Shown: positions 10,679 through 22,458 of the stretch, piece after piece
Position numbering within the stretch: position 1 is the first letter of the stretch
Layout of the letters: each line of letters begins with the position of its first letter
Source: Cyclina sinensis
Lineage: Eukaryota > Mollusca > Bivalvia > Venerida > Veneridae
DNA: 64,000 nt
Reading direction: 5' to 3'
Assembly: GCA_012932295.1 (NCBI GenBank)
Contig: JAAONU010000006.1
Span: forward strand, 33,196,882-33,260,881
Notes under the pieces: generated by a model
What the model was told of the DNA's origin: nothing
Databases searched by the model: none
What the model saw: only the letters and a program-made list of their open reading frames with translations
Program-made: the position numbers and the translations under genes

Positions 10679-11104
10679 CAAAACAACCCGATTAGAAAGA
10701 CCACAAAAGACTATTTAAGAAAAGAAAAACATTTATTTGTCTGTAGAAATAGTCTGCTTTTCTCATATTTGACTTAACTGTTACTTTGTCCATTGTTAAA
10801 TGCTAAAGAAGAGTATTTTAGAAGAAAATCGAGGTTAAACTTTTTTTGATGAATAGGAAATTGGTGCCAAAATTAAAATAATCAGATTCTCCCTAGTGAG
10901 TTTAGTATAAATGAGGGGTATGTTAAGCAATATTTATTAAATACAGTATCATACTTACAAAGTAATTGTAAAAATTCAAAATAAATGAGATATATGTAAG
11001 AATATCATAAAAATAACTATTGAGTCTTGTGTAAAATGGAACTAAAAATATTCTTATGAACATGAAAGTCCGTAACAGAAAGATGCAATACATCTTCGAA
11101 TACA
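10679..11104. other. No gene seen
   Basis: AT-rich sequence between the hAT element and a tRNA-like segment. Nothing recognised. Confidence 0.5.
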
Positions 11105-11173
11105 CAACCCAGAGTGGGATCTGAACTCCAATCTCCCGCGTGACAGGCCAACACTCTAACCACTGAGCCAAAG
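11105..11173 (-). pseudogene. tRNA-Asp-like sequence (decayed tRNA or SINE head)
   Basis: On the - strand, a box A-like TTGGCTCAGTGGTTAGAGTG is followed by CCTGTCACGCGGGAGA, the anticodon arm of tRNA-Asp (anticodon GTC), and a T-arm-like GTTCAGATCCC. The acceptor ends do not pair well and box B is degraded, so this is a relic rather than a working tRNA. Confidence 0.6.
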
Positions 11174-11623
11174 AATGGATTCCCTGACGCAGTTACGAGA
11201 GATTTAAAGGAAGGTATGCACTAGACTGTAACAATATAAGCATTAAATAAGATATGAATTCCAAAAGTACTTATAACTTAGTAACTATTATCATCTTTTA
11301 TTATATCCTATGTGTCATTAATCTCAACAGCTTACACCCTTTTTACACCCTTTTTCACAGAAAAAGTGGCAGTAATCATTGCAATTATGAAAACTGCTAA
11401 TTTGCTTGAAGATTTAACAGTATTTTGAATTCATTTACTATTTGCGTAATGATATACATGTAAATGACACATATCTAATCCTTTACAAAAATTGTAATCT
11501 TATAAACTTTTAAAAGTACTGATAAAAATACCGTGTGGTTAAGAAATAATAATGAATATGTAATTCAAATTTAGTCTTTTGCCACCTTTCCATTAATTTG
11601 AAAAATAGATAGATACCCATATT

Positions 11624-12084
11624 GGTATGAAACCACCAATTCAGCTCAAAAAATGGTACCCGCATAATGGCGGCTAGAAATAGTTCTCAGTTTTCTTGGC
11701 TATTTTTAACATTTTTGCCCTAATCTGTGTATTTTTTTTGCTGGAATCATTTTGTTAGACTATTTCTGATAGTGTGGTAGCAATTTTATGCTCATATGCA
11801 TTCAGAATAGAATTCACAATGTGAAATTGTTTCACATACCCCAATCTGAAAATTAGCTCAGATTTTTTGTTAATTTTATGGGTAAGTTTACATGAGCAGA
11901 AATATCTTTCTTGTTTGAAACACAACCCCCACTTTTCTTGCTATTTTTCATGAGTACAGATATAGATCTACAAGAATATGTAAGTTAAAGCTATTTAAAA
12001 AAGGTTTTGCTATGTTTTACAGACCTGTGAACTTTATGAATTTTATATAGAATAAAGAAGGAATCTATTTGGTGGTTTCACACC
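11624..12084. mobile_element. Candidate 461-bp MITE
   Basis: The ends GGTATGAAACCACCAA and TTGGTGGTTTCACACC are inverted repeats matching at 15 of 16 positions. TATT lies directly outside both ends (11620-11623 and 12085-12088). There is no coding frame. The superfamily is not assigned. Confidence 0.6.
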
Positions 12085-14725
12085 TATTTTATGTCTTTGA
12101 CTCGGTCTTGCAGTCGAAATATTGAGACTAACTTTAGTTATAATAATTTAATATTGTGTATTTCAGTTTCCATCTTGATTTCCTGTCAATATAGGTCAAA
12201 AATTGTTGTAAAATTCCATCAAACTTTGGGCATTTTAAGACCTAAAATTAATCTTTGGTTTTCTGTAGGGAAACACAAATACGAACATTTTAGCACTATT
12301 TTTATGGTTTGCTAAGAATAGTTGGTCAAGGGTTGTGAAAAGGCAACATTTACAACTGTATTGAAGTAAAACAGCACATTTACCTGACTCTCTTGTCTAT
12401 TTATTTCCATATTTTCAACATTGTTTACAATGTTGATTTGTCTAAATGACAGTAATCTTCGAAATGAAGCGACATTTTGCCGTTTTCCACAAAAATAATA
12501 AATTCAGCCTACTTCCGGTCGGCCATTTTTGCTTCGTTTAACTCCGTTATTTTCCGTTTTCATCCGTATCAGGTAAAAGATCACTAAATTCGAGCTGTAT
12601 CAATTCAGGCAAACAACCTATTTAATAAAAATAATGAATACATAGCTTGTGTACTGAGGAAAATTTCATTATATTAATGAAATATTTATTCTAACACACT
12701 GCAAATATTAGATTCTTGTAAGATTTATTACCAGTATAAGATCTCTAAAATTGGCCAAGTTCTTTGAACTGACTACGCAAAAAAAAACCACAAGTCGTTT
12801 GAGTAAATTAGAGGCAATAAAAAACGTCCTATGTCTGTCAAATACATTACAATATACACTTCAAATATAACTGTTCATTATTTTTACTATTTTTGTCATA
12901 GTTACTATGAAGTTTGACCTACTAAATAAAAATAATGCTCACAACCTGTAATTGATGTTAGCTAGATTGATCAAGTTCTCTGGATGGACAGATAGATTGA
13001 TGATAACATGGACAAAGAGACTTTTTTAAGTAAGTTTATTATCTTAATATCATTATCTATCACCTTTAAATGTTTATGACCCTTCTTCAATACCTTTTAG
13101 TCATCGCAGTATCAGTATTTTCTGGATGGACAGACGGCCAGACAAATACATGGACGAAAACGTTAGTCTAAAGTATTCTGTTATCTCTTGATTGCTCTCT
13201 ATCATTTTTCATCTCTTCAGTACATCAGTTCACTGACGAAGAGCAAACTTTAAAGAGAGATTTAGCACAATATACCTCCGTAGGAAATTTATGATTTTTC
13301 TCTCACGTAAAAAGGATCATACAGATTTGTTTTGATGATGCATAAAAGACCCCTATGTTTCTTACTGGCACAAAGGCTGCACTTTAAGCCTTTCTTCAAC
13401 TGTCATATCACAAATTTGTAAAAATGTCATTAAGATGGACAATAAGGTAATGCAGCTGAATTTCCTTTAGATATGAAGACGAGGTGATTTCATGTCAGTT
13501 GAAAAAAATAAAAGCGCTTCGAATATATACTCTCGTCATATTTTAAAATATAGACATATTCTTTACAACAGCTATTTAAGATGGTTGCACAAAATTTAGA
13601 TATGTGCCACACAGTCATTATGCTTAAAGAGTAAATTAATACTATTATACCTATGTTTTATTATATAATAAATAAGCAGACTTGACACATTGTACACATT
13701 GCACTTATTAATCTACTGATAAATGGAAAAATGTAGTTTATAATGATTCGTTTCAGCTAGATCTCGGTGAAAGCTATCATTTTTTTTTAATTCGCCCATG
13801 AGACACTATCAAGATAAAAACCAATCGTTTAAGGTTACACAGAACTAAATCAAGCCTCAGTTTCATTTTGTTAGTGTCTGATGATGTTACCTTTGTCGAT
13901 TTCTGAAAAAGAGGCAATCATGAGAAACAGATTCAACCATTCAGCTTTCTGATATACCTTCTCCAAGGATATAATTTCAGTCAATTCATTTTCTATTACA
14001 ATCTGTCAAAGTTTCCAGTTTGTTTTAGAATTACATAAAAGCTAAGAAATTTTAGACACTTTTATGATTGTTTTCAATTTATTTTTCAATACATTTATTA
14101 TTTTCAAATAAAATTAAATAATTATTTTCGGAGCAAGTTTTATATTGTTAACGAATAAGGCATCTTTGAAACACAAACCCTAAACAAAAAAATATTAATA
14201 AGTTCTCGATTTGGTTGTATTTATAAACCTTTCAGAGAATTCATTACTGGTGCTCAGAACTGAAGCATGTATGTTTTAGGTATCTGCCTAGAGAATAAGT
14301 TTCTATATTTTGGTTGTAGGTTCGCCACATTATCTACTCGTTTTTCAGACTAATAAAGGCAAAAACAAAAAACAGCAAAAACAGTCAGTAACAGTCAGTA
14401 ATATTTATTACTGGTGTCCATTCACAGCTCAGTGAAGTACGAGAAAAGAATTAATACATACTGAAATGTCTTAATTCAATGCTGTTTTTTTCCTTCATTT
14501 TTTTATGGTAGGGTCGCTACTTTTTCTGCTCATCTGCTGTTAATACTCAAACAATGCGAACTGTATGAGAACTGAACACATACTAGGACGCAAACCACCA
14601 CAATTACGACTAAGCTTGTGTTTTATTTCTAACCTTACCATGGCTGTCTGTTCCGATCCTTGGTTCTAAGTATAACATAAAATAAAATAAAAATCTTAAA
14701 CTGAAAAATGTAACTCTATTATTCC
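12085..14725. other. No gene seen; weak duplicated unit
   Basis: AT-rich with no supported gene. Two related segments (about 12970-13070 and 13110-13210) share TTTTCTGGATGGACAGA, a following TGGACRAA and similar downstream spacing. They may be the worn end of a tandem-core repeat. Confidence 0.4.
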
Positions 14726-14730
14726 TAAAT

Positions 14731-14987
14731 CAGTGTGGCTATACCACGTGGTGTATGATGTCATTACTTAATTATGTTAGAAATGTTAGAAAAGTCTGTA
14801 CATCTGACAAAAGAATCATCAGGGTCAATGTGTAGGGCATAATTTTCCGCCTCGCTTGCACCATATACCATTAAAATTGATAAAGAAATGAAATATTTAC
14901 AGCAGTTCTCTCCTCCGAATCGAGGCAAAATAATGCTGCTCGCCATAGCCTAAATGACATCATTTACTACGTGGTATGGCCACACTG
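14731..14987. mobile_element. 257-bp MITE with 5-bp target duplication
   Basis: The ends CAGTGTGGCTATACCACGTG and its near complement extend as an inverted repeat of about 38 bp, including ATGATGTCATT. TAAAT flanks both sides exactly (14726-14730 and 14988-14992). The interior is unique to this copy in the window. A 5-bp duplication narrows the superfamily but I do not assign it. Confidence 0.78.
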
Positions 14988-16198
14988 TAAATAATATTTC
15001 ATTTACTTTTTTGTTCTAGTATCGCCAATGAAAAACTATTCAGATAAATAGAACATTATACAAAACTGTAAATTAAGATTATTATCTTGACCTCTAAGAA
15101 AGAGTTGTGTCTTCTGTTGTTATTACTTGTAGCCCAACCCGGTTATAACTTGATTGGCCGGATTTGCATTATACTTAATATGTTGCAATAAAACATTCTT
15201 CTGAAACAGAAGTTGGCAGGGTTATTTATAAAAAAATATTCCAGTAAAACACACTTCTAGAAAAAAGATCAATTATCAAACATGAATAAGGCTCTAAGAA
15301 AATCAATAAACAGTAGAAAAATGGCATATTATAAACTTTTATAAAATAAAACGTCAACAAATCTGGAGGAATACATATTAAAAAGAAGCTCTGTCAATAG
15401 CCTAATGGAAAGGTGTAAAGGCGAATATAAATTAACAGAGTTTTGGAAAAACAATGAAACCACACATGTCTAAAATAATCATGCACTGCATAGACTAAAA
15501 TTATCTTAAATGTAAATGATAATGTTCTTCCGAAAATAATGATGTAGCTGAAGTTTTCAATGGCTTTTTTTTATAAATGTTACCAAGGACATAGGTAAAG
15601 ACTATATCTTTGAGAAAAGCAATCATCCAGGTTTAAGTAAAATAATTGCAAATGACTCTCAACAAAATAATTTTGAATTTACTCCTACTGACCAAAATTC
15701 AGTTTCCAAAATTATCTATTTATTATTTTAAAAAAAACACACACACAATACGTGTTGACAAAATCTCTTTAATAGTATTGAAACTATGCAAACAAGCTTT
15801 GGTACCCCATTTTACACATCAATTTTACACATGAATATTTCCAGATAGATTAAACCGAGCACATATTAGTCCAATTTTAAAAAAGAATAACCCGTTATTG
15901 AAATTATATTACAGACCTGTAAGTATTCTGTCTGTGCCATCAAAGATCTTTGAAAAGCGTTGTCCACTCAGCTCAGTAATATTTTTATTCAATTTTTGAC
16001 AAATTTCTCTGCGCTTTTAGAAAAGATTACGGTTGCCAAACCACTCTTTCGAAACTTCTTGAAAATTGGAAATCAGCCCTCGATGCAAATGCATATGTTG
16101 CAGCTATCTTAACGGAACTTTCTAAAACTTTCGGCTGCCTGCATCATATATTAAAGCCTAATGTCTAGTTACTTATTTGGTAGGAAACAACAAGAAAA

Positions 16199-17222
16199 CA
16201 AGAGAGCCATGATGGCCCTTTTATCGCTTACGTAAAAAACAACTGCAACTACTTTTATTCAAACACCAATTATCCCCTGCGGTTTCTAATTTTTAGTCTT
16301 AGTGACCTTGACCCTAGTGACCTAAAATCCAACCTGATGATTTTCAAAGTTTTCCCTATATAAGATTATATGTAAAATCATGTGGCTTCTTGGGTGGGGT
16401 CAAATTTGACCCTGGGGTCACGATTTGAATAAACTTAGTAGAAGTCAACTAGACAATACCACATACCAAATATTTGAGTCGTAGGCCTTGTGGTTTCAGA
16501 CAAGAAGATTTTCACAGTTTTCCCTATATAAGCCTACGTAATATAATGTGGCCCGTAGGGCGGGGTCAACTTTGACCCTTCGGGCCATCGATAGAAAATG
16601 CTGCATTCCAAATATTTTTGCCCTAGGCCTTGTGGTTTCAAAGAAGGTGATTTTCAACGTTTTCCCTATATAAGTCTATGTGAAATAATGTGGACCTTGG
16701 AGCTGGGTCAGTTTTGACCTGGAGCTATGATTTTAACAAACTTGATAGAGGTCCACAGGACAATTCTACATACTAAATATCTTAGCTCTAGGCCTTGTGG
16801 TTTCAGACAAGAAGGTTTTTAAAGTCTTCCCTATATAAGCTTATATAAAATCATGTAGCCCCTGGTATGGGACAATTTTGATCATGGGGCCATGATTTGA
16901 ATAAACTTGGTAGAGGACCTCTAGACGATGCTACATACCAAAATATAATAGTTGTAGGCATTGCGGTTGCAGAGAAGATTTTTAAAATTTTCACTTCTTT
17001 AATCTATTTATAGATCCTGTGGCGCAGATCTGCAATTGACCGGAACCATTTGAAAACCTTTGATAGAGCTTCATGCAAGGAATTTTCCTGACAGGTTTTA
17101 TCAAATCTGGCCCGCTGGTTTCAGAGGAGATTTCCTTTGAAGTAATTTTGGACAACAGACGCCGACGGACGCCAGACAATCACTGCTCTTGAAAGTTCAC
17201 ATGAGCACTGCGTGCTAAAAAT
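16199..17222 (-). mobile_element. Tandem-core repeat element inserted in the LINE
   Basis: The left end ACAAGAGAGCCATGATGGCCC matches the termini of the elements at 42411-44463 and 44574-46441. The right end has a GACGGACGCC block then AGTTCACATGAGCACTGCGTGCT, the worn counterpart of their other end. The core has about six units of 145-165 bp with TTTTCCCTATATAAG, GGGTCAAATTTGACCC and GGCCTTGTGGTTTCAGA. This is the same core as 42411-44463 in the opposite orientation. Non-coding. Confidence 0.75.
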
Positions 17223-17362
17223 TTGTTACATTTTAAGCACCTAGGCTGACATAGGTGAGGGAATCGGTCCATCGCTGTTTAATGTTTACATTAATGATAT
17301 TTTCTACTTCATAAAAAAAGTATCTTATGTTACTATGCCGATGACAACACACACCTATGTGA

Positions 17363-17629
17363 GGAGCGGATAAGTGGTCCAGTGGTAACGCTCTGGACTA
17401 GTAATACAGGAGTCCCGAGTTCGATCTCCCGCTCATCCGCTGATGTAACCAATTGTCTTTCGAATGAAACATTAAACCGACGCCTCATGTATCGGTGTTT
17501 CACACACTGGAATGGGATATTTTTTGTATCTTGTAATATCCCCCACAACCTAAAATAACTAACCTCTACATGGAGATGTCGGGCAGATGGGCAATCGGTA
17601 CTGACGATAAATAAACTTAAATAGATAGA
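17363..17629 (+). mobile_element. tRNA-headed SINE, copy 1
   Basis: The head GGAGCGGATAAGTGGTCC, with CCAGTGGTAACGCTCTGG and a box B-like GAGTTCGATCTCC, resembles a tRNA. A shared body and the tail GATAAATAAACTTAAATAGATAG follow. It interrupts the LINE just after its active-site block. Full-length relatives are at 25288-25713 and 27301-27596. Confidence 0.82.
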
Positions 17630-18636
17630 CACCCTTTCATTTCACACACCAAACTATGAAGAGCTGATAAGAAGTTTACAGTTGGAAAGTAACATTCTAA
17701 TTGACAGGTTTAGATTTAATTGATTGGAGGCAAACCCAGATAATTTTCAGGCAACTGCAGTTGGTAAAACACATGAAAAGCTTGCCACTAAATTTTGACT
17801 CTCATATCAAAGCTATTTGCAAAAAGACTGCTAAAATAACATATTAAACAGAACAGACAAACCCTTATGTAAACTTTACAGAAATACAATATTTCATACA
17901 CTTCAATTTTTCTCCACTCTCCTTGTATTTATCCTCTGTTAGTAACACCTTAAAAAATCGAAAAAAAGTCAAGAACATACGCAGAGGTTTGTTAATGATG
18001 AATATAACAGCTCGTATGATGAATTACTGGCCATCGCTACATCTAAGAAGAATAAATTGAAATCTCCAAGTCTTTAAACAATATGTCTTCTCTAGTTCTC
18101 TCAAATTTACTAGTTAAAAAAGGACTCGAGATATAACTTCAGATTTTCTTATATTCTACAGGTTCCTCAAGTTAAAACAACAGCATATGGTATCAATTTA
18201 AAAATCAACTCGGTTTTGGGGATAGATAAAATTATAAAGGTGCTGCCTGTAAGTAATACATCAAACTTCAAGAAGTGATTTCTGCATGAGAGTTCCACAG
18301 CTCTGTTAAATTGCTCCGTTTTTCTCGTTTACTTTTTTCCCCCTTGTATTGTCTTAGCTATTTCTAGTTTTGTTTGCCAAGTTTCATGTATTCTGTTTTG
18401 CATGTTCTATATGTTGCTACCGTTGCTTTTGTAAACTGCTTGTACTTCAGTTTGCGTATTGCTTGAATTGTCTGTTTCAGTCTTATGAATGACAATCTCA
18501 CGTTTATGTTTGTACATGCTATGTATTACTGTAAGGAAATTGCTGACCAGTTCTTTCCAAATATTTTTTCTTTGGCAGTCTTTAGGTACCACAACAAGAT
18601 CAGCAATTTCCATATAGATTTTAATCCCGCTAGACA

Positions 18637-18771
18637 AGTCCAACTAATTGTACGCAAGTCGAGATATTGTGTAATTTTTTGTATGGGTCAATATCTGACC
18701 TCCGCGAGATTCTGACCCATAACAAAAATATCTCAGAATTTGCTCAAGACGTCACTTGAATTAATTTGACT
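18637..18771. mobile_element. Small MITE, copy 1
   Basis: 135 bp running from AGTCCAACTAATT to AATTAATTTGACT, roughly inverted ends. The body contains GGGTCAATATCT and an opposing GAGATTCTGACCC with ATATCTC. Flanks CCGCTAGAC and CCGCTAAAC suggest a ~9-bp target duplication, which would fit a MULE-type MITE. Confidence 0.7.
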
Positions 18772-19163
18772 AACCGCTAAACCAGATTTAATTGTACTTA
18801 TGTTGTATTTTTATCTTTCTTGCCGAGTTAAAATAAAACTTACTGGATTGTGTAATGTATTTTAAAATATAATTAAACATAGTCTACCGTCTACATACTT
18901 TTATATAGCTGTATAAATAATGATAATTGCACTAACAATTACTTTTAAATAAACTTGAACATGTCTTTCTTAACTCAATAAAGTAAAGTAAATTGCTATT
19001 TTATTACAGGTCCCGGCGGTTGTTTGATCTTAAAGTCTGAACGCAACATAAATAGCCGTGGAGAAATGGAAATAAAAGATACTCGCATACCAGTACTGCG
19101 TGCAGTACAAGGGAGGTAACCATAAATATATTTCTAAAGACAAATTAAAAAAGTTATTACCCT

Positions 19164-19274
19164 GTGAACTAACTGTACGCGAGATATTGTGTAATTTTTT
19201 ATTGGTCAATATCTCTTCCGCTGCGACATTCTGACCCAAGGCAAAAATATCCCGGAATATCCTCACGCCGTCTC
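19164..19274. mobile_element. Small MITE, copy 2, left part (split by Gypsy element)
   Basis: Matches copy 1 through GTACGCGAGATATTGTG and GGTCAATATCT to CTCACGCCGTC. It then stops at the Gypsy LTR. The missing right end, CTAAATTATTTTGACT, reappears at about 24226-24246 after the retrotransposon. Confidence 0.65.
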
Positions 19275-19277
19275 TGT

Positions 19278-19462
19278 TGTATAATGCTGTACTTTAATAG
19301 TCTGTTCTATGTATACCCCTGTTATCACCATATGATTATTCTGTTACTTATATATCATGTATTGTATATTTACCCAGCGAGTACAACTGGACAGAAATAA
19401 AAGATATACTCTCAACTGTGTTCATTTTTTAGTGGAATAGCTATAAACCCCCAAATATATGA
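19278..19462 (+). repeat. Left LTR of the Gypsy element
   Basis: Aligned with 24038-24223; shares ACCCCTGTTATCACCATATG and AAAAGATATACTCTCAACTG. Confidence 0.82.
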
Positions 19463-19579
19463 CTTGGTGTCAGAATAAAACTATTTAATAATTGTGGAAT
19501 TATTTGTAACTCGATCTTTTGGTTAAAATACATTCCTGTTACCAGTTAGACGGAATTAATATTTATATTAAATTCCACA

Positions 19580-20515
19580 ATGGATTTAACTGGAATTCCA
19601 ACTCCAAAGATGGACTTGAGCAGCGAGAACCTGCTAGAAGCTTTCAAGAAATTCAGACAACATGTAGAGCTTATTTTTGCTGAAAGACAAATCAGAGGAA
19701 GTCAAAGTTACTTATTTATTATTGTGGGTAGGAGAGCATGGACGAGAGATTTACAATACATTGCAGTTGACAGAAGATGAACAAAAAATCAACAAAATTG
19801 ATTTCGGATAAATTCCAACTCCATGTATAACCAAAATCAAACCCAGTTTTCAGTCGTTATAAATTTAAAAATGAAAAACAAGGAGATAATACCATTGAAC
19901 AATTTATCACAAGCTTGAAAACACCTGCTGTTGATTATGCGTTTGGAGACACACACACAGATGACATGATAAGGGACCAAATTGTTTTTGGAATACAATC
20001 TGAGAAAATCAGAGAAAATCTTATTACGGAGAAGGATTAGTCAAAATAATTCAAGTGACCTCTTGAGCAAATTCTGAGATATTTTTGTTTTGGGCCAGAA
20101 TCTCGCTATATCTCGCGGAGGCGAGATATTGACTCATACAAAAATTACACAATATATCGAATTGCGTACAATTAGTTGGACTTGGAGTGAGATCAACTCA
20201 CACTTGAAAGCAGAACGAATATGCCAGTCCTTTGAATATGCTCAAACGCAGATACAGACAATGAAAACAGCAAGACTGTCAGTTGACGATATCAAAAGCC
20301 GCAAAAAACAACAAAATCAACCACATCAAACTGCAACTAGAAAGCAACCACAGATGTCACGAAATCCTCACCACCTTAGATAAAATCAAAATTTGATCTG
20401 TCAAAAATGTGGACAATTACATACAGCGAAAATATGCCCTGCAAAAGGAAAATGTTGTAATTTTTGTAAAAAAAATCAATCATTTTGAGGCAGTCTGCAG
20501 ACAAAAACACTCAGT
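19580..20515 (+). pseudogene. Gypsy gag relic
   Basis: It opens MDLTGIPTPKMDLSS, then AFKKFRQHVELIF, typical of the start of a Gypsy Gag capsid region. A frame change follows near 19700 and a stop near 19810. A small MITE (20039-20182) splits the capsid part. After it come a basic stretch (20280-20380) and two zinc-knuckle clusters, CQKCGQLHTAKIC and CNFCKKINHFEAVC, across a frame break. It would have packaged element RNA; it is now dead. Confidence 0.75.
20039..20182. mobile_element. Small MITE, copy 3, inserted in the Gypsy gag
   Basis: Reverse-orientation copy of the MITE at 18637-18771, running from AGTCAAAATAATTC to AATTAGTTGGACT. Flanks GGAGAAGGAT and GGAGTGAGAT suggest a worn 10-bp duplication. 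Confidence 0.72.
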
Positions 20516-22025
20516 ACATGATGTAGATACTGATGGATTACCAGAAGTGGACAGTAATGAAAGTGTTCACAACAGTGATTTTGAAATTGACAGTGTTAAT
20601 CATTCAGGTAATCACAGGCATTGGTAATCTTCCGGGCAAAGTTTCATTGAAACTTGATCCTAAAATCTAGCCAGTTGTGCACCCACCTCGAAGAGTACCT
20701 GTTTCCCTTAAAGAAAAAGTTGATACTGAGCTACAGAAAATAGTCAAAGCCGGTATTATTGCAAAGGTCAGTACACCTACTAAATGGGTCAATTCAATGG
20801 CTGTTGTAAACAAACCAGGATCAGATAAGGTCAGAATATGCCTTGATCCGAAAGACCTCAACAAGGCACTATATCGTCCTCATTATCCAATGAGAACTCT
20901 TGACGATATTCTTCCCCAGATATCTGCAGCTAAGTACTTCACAAAGTTAGACTGCAAACAAGGTTACCGGTCAATGGTACTCGATGAGGAATCGTCATAT
21001 TTGACTACATTCAATAGCCCTTTAGCTCGTTTCCGCTATAGCCGAACACCTTTTGGTCTGGTCAGAAGTCAAAATGATTTCCAGCGTCGTATAGACGAAT
21101 GTCTTGAAGGATTGGAGTGTTGTGCTGCAATAGTTGATGACGTATTAGTATGGGGGTCAACACGAGCAGAACATAACAAGAATCTAAGAAATGTTCTCAA
21201 TAGATGCCAGCAGAAAGACAACGTTGAAGTTGGACTTACTGAAGTTCAATATTTTGGTCTCCTCTGAAGGTTTAAAGCCTGACCCAGAAAAAGTGTCCGC
21301 AATTCGAGACATGGAACCACCAAAGGATAAAGCAGAACTACAAACATTTATGGGCATGGTGACGTACCTGTTCAGGATTGCACCAGATTTGTCCGAGGTT
21401 ACTACTCCGCTACGCCAAATCCTGAAGAAATATATTTATTTTCATTGGGATGAAGCTCAGGCAGAATCTTTTCAAAAGGTCATAGACATATTGACACAAG
21501 CGCCTTTTTTAGCCTACTAGTACTGTGATCCCAATAAACTTAGTGTTGCAATCTGATGGTTCCAAATTTGATCTTGGTGCTACTCTTCTCCAAGACGAAA
21601 AGCCAGTTGCATTTGCAAGCAAATCGCTTACACAGTCAGAAGTAAACTGGGCCCAAATGAAAAGGAATGGTTTGCAATTCTATTTGGCCTAAATCGTTTT
21701 AAACACTATGTGCATGGTCGCCCTGTAGTCGTAGAGTCAGACCATTTAGACCATTTACCTCTTCTTGCCATCATGAAAAAACCTATTTATGCCGCACCTG
21801 AAAGGTTACAGCGCATGATGCTGCAGTTGCAAGGTTACGACTTTACATTAGTCCACGAGCCTGGCAAGCAAATTCCTTTTATTTAGTAGATACTCTGTCT
21901 AGGAAATTTCTGTCCAACTCATACCCTGAATTGTCAAAAGCTGCTGATTTGCACGTCCATTTTGTTATGAAATATACCCCAGTAAGTGACAGGAAATTTA
22001 ACGAAATCAGGTCTCACACCCTTAA

Positions 22026-22458
22026 AGCGACTGACTCACAAAATTTTGCTGAAATTTTTTATTCTTTCAAATTTAAGAGGATTTAATATACAATGGAAAA
22101 AATATAATATTATGCTTCTATACACCATGAAAATTGAAAAAAAAAATGTTTTGACATACCCGGGATTCGAACCCACGACCTTTCAGTCAGTAAAATATGG
22201 AGCGACGACTTAGACCACTGAGCCACGGCGTCTTGTAACTAGATTGCCTCAAAATTAGCGTTATATCTAAAGTATTTACCCCGTGACTAACGGGGTAAAT
22301 TTTTTACCGATAAAAGAGTGTAAAACTTTATGTTTTGATGTTTTTCTGTAACAAAAACTGAGTCAGTTACTTAGTTTAAATATGTTCTTCACGATTACAG
22401 CAAGAATTTCAAGATGTATAAAGATTTTCTTTTTATCATCGTCTGTGAGTCAGTCGCT
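22026..22458. mobile_element. TTAA-flanked MITE carrying a tRNA-like segment
   Basis: The ends AGCGACTGACTCACA and TGTGAGTCAGTCGCT are perfect inverted repeats, each bordered by TTAA (22022-22025 and 22459-22462). A TTAA target is typical of piggyBac-type elements. It interrupts the integrase region of the Gypsy element. There is no transposase, but a tRNA-like sequence lies inside (22157-22235). Confidence 0.82.
22157..22235 (-). pseudogene. tRNA-like sequence inside the TTAA MITE
   Basis: On the - strand, GCCGTGGCTCAGTGGTC (box A-like) is followed about 50 bases later by GGGTTCGAATCCC, a perfect box B. The box spacing and stems do not give a clear standard tRNA. It could be an internal RNA polymerase III promoter or a captured tRNA-like fragment. 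Confidence 0.6.

Larger units (their letters stand above)
15270..18300 (+). pseudogene. Degenerate LINE reverse transcriptase, interrupted twice
   Basis: Scattered over three frames are the LINE linker, then YYRPVSIL with KIFEKR, then FRKDYG-like and LSKTFGCLHH (fingers and the first catalytic region). After an interruption comes a GPSLFNVYINDIF-like segment and a YADDN-type active-site block near 17335-17350. After a second interruption come ANPDNFQATAVGKTHEK, EYNSSYDELLA and the C-terminal FRFS...ILQVPQVKTTAYG region. A tandem-core repeat (16199-17222) splits the RT palm and a SINE (17363-17629) follows the YADD block. Many stops show long decay. I do not assign a LINE clade. Confidence 0.75.
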
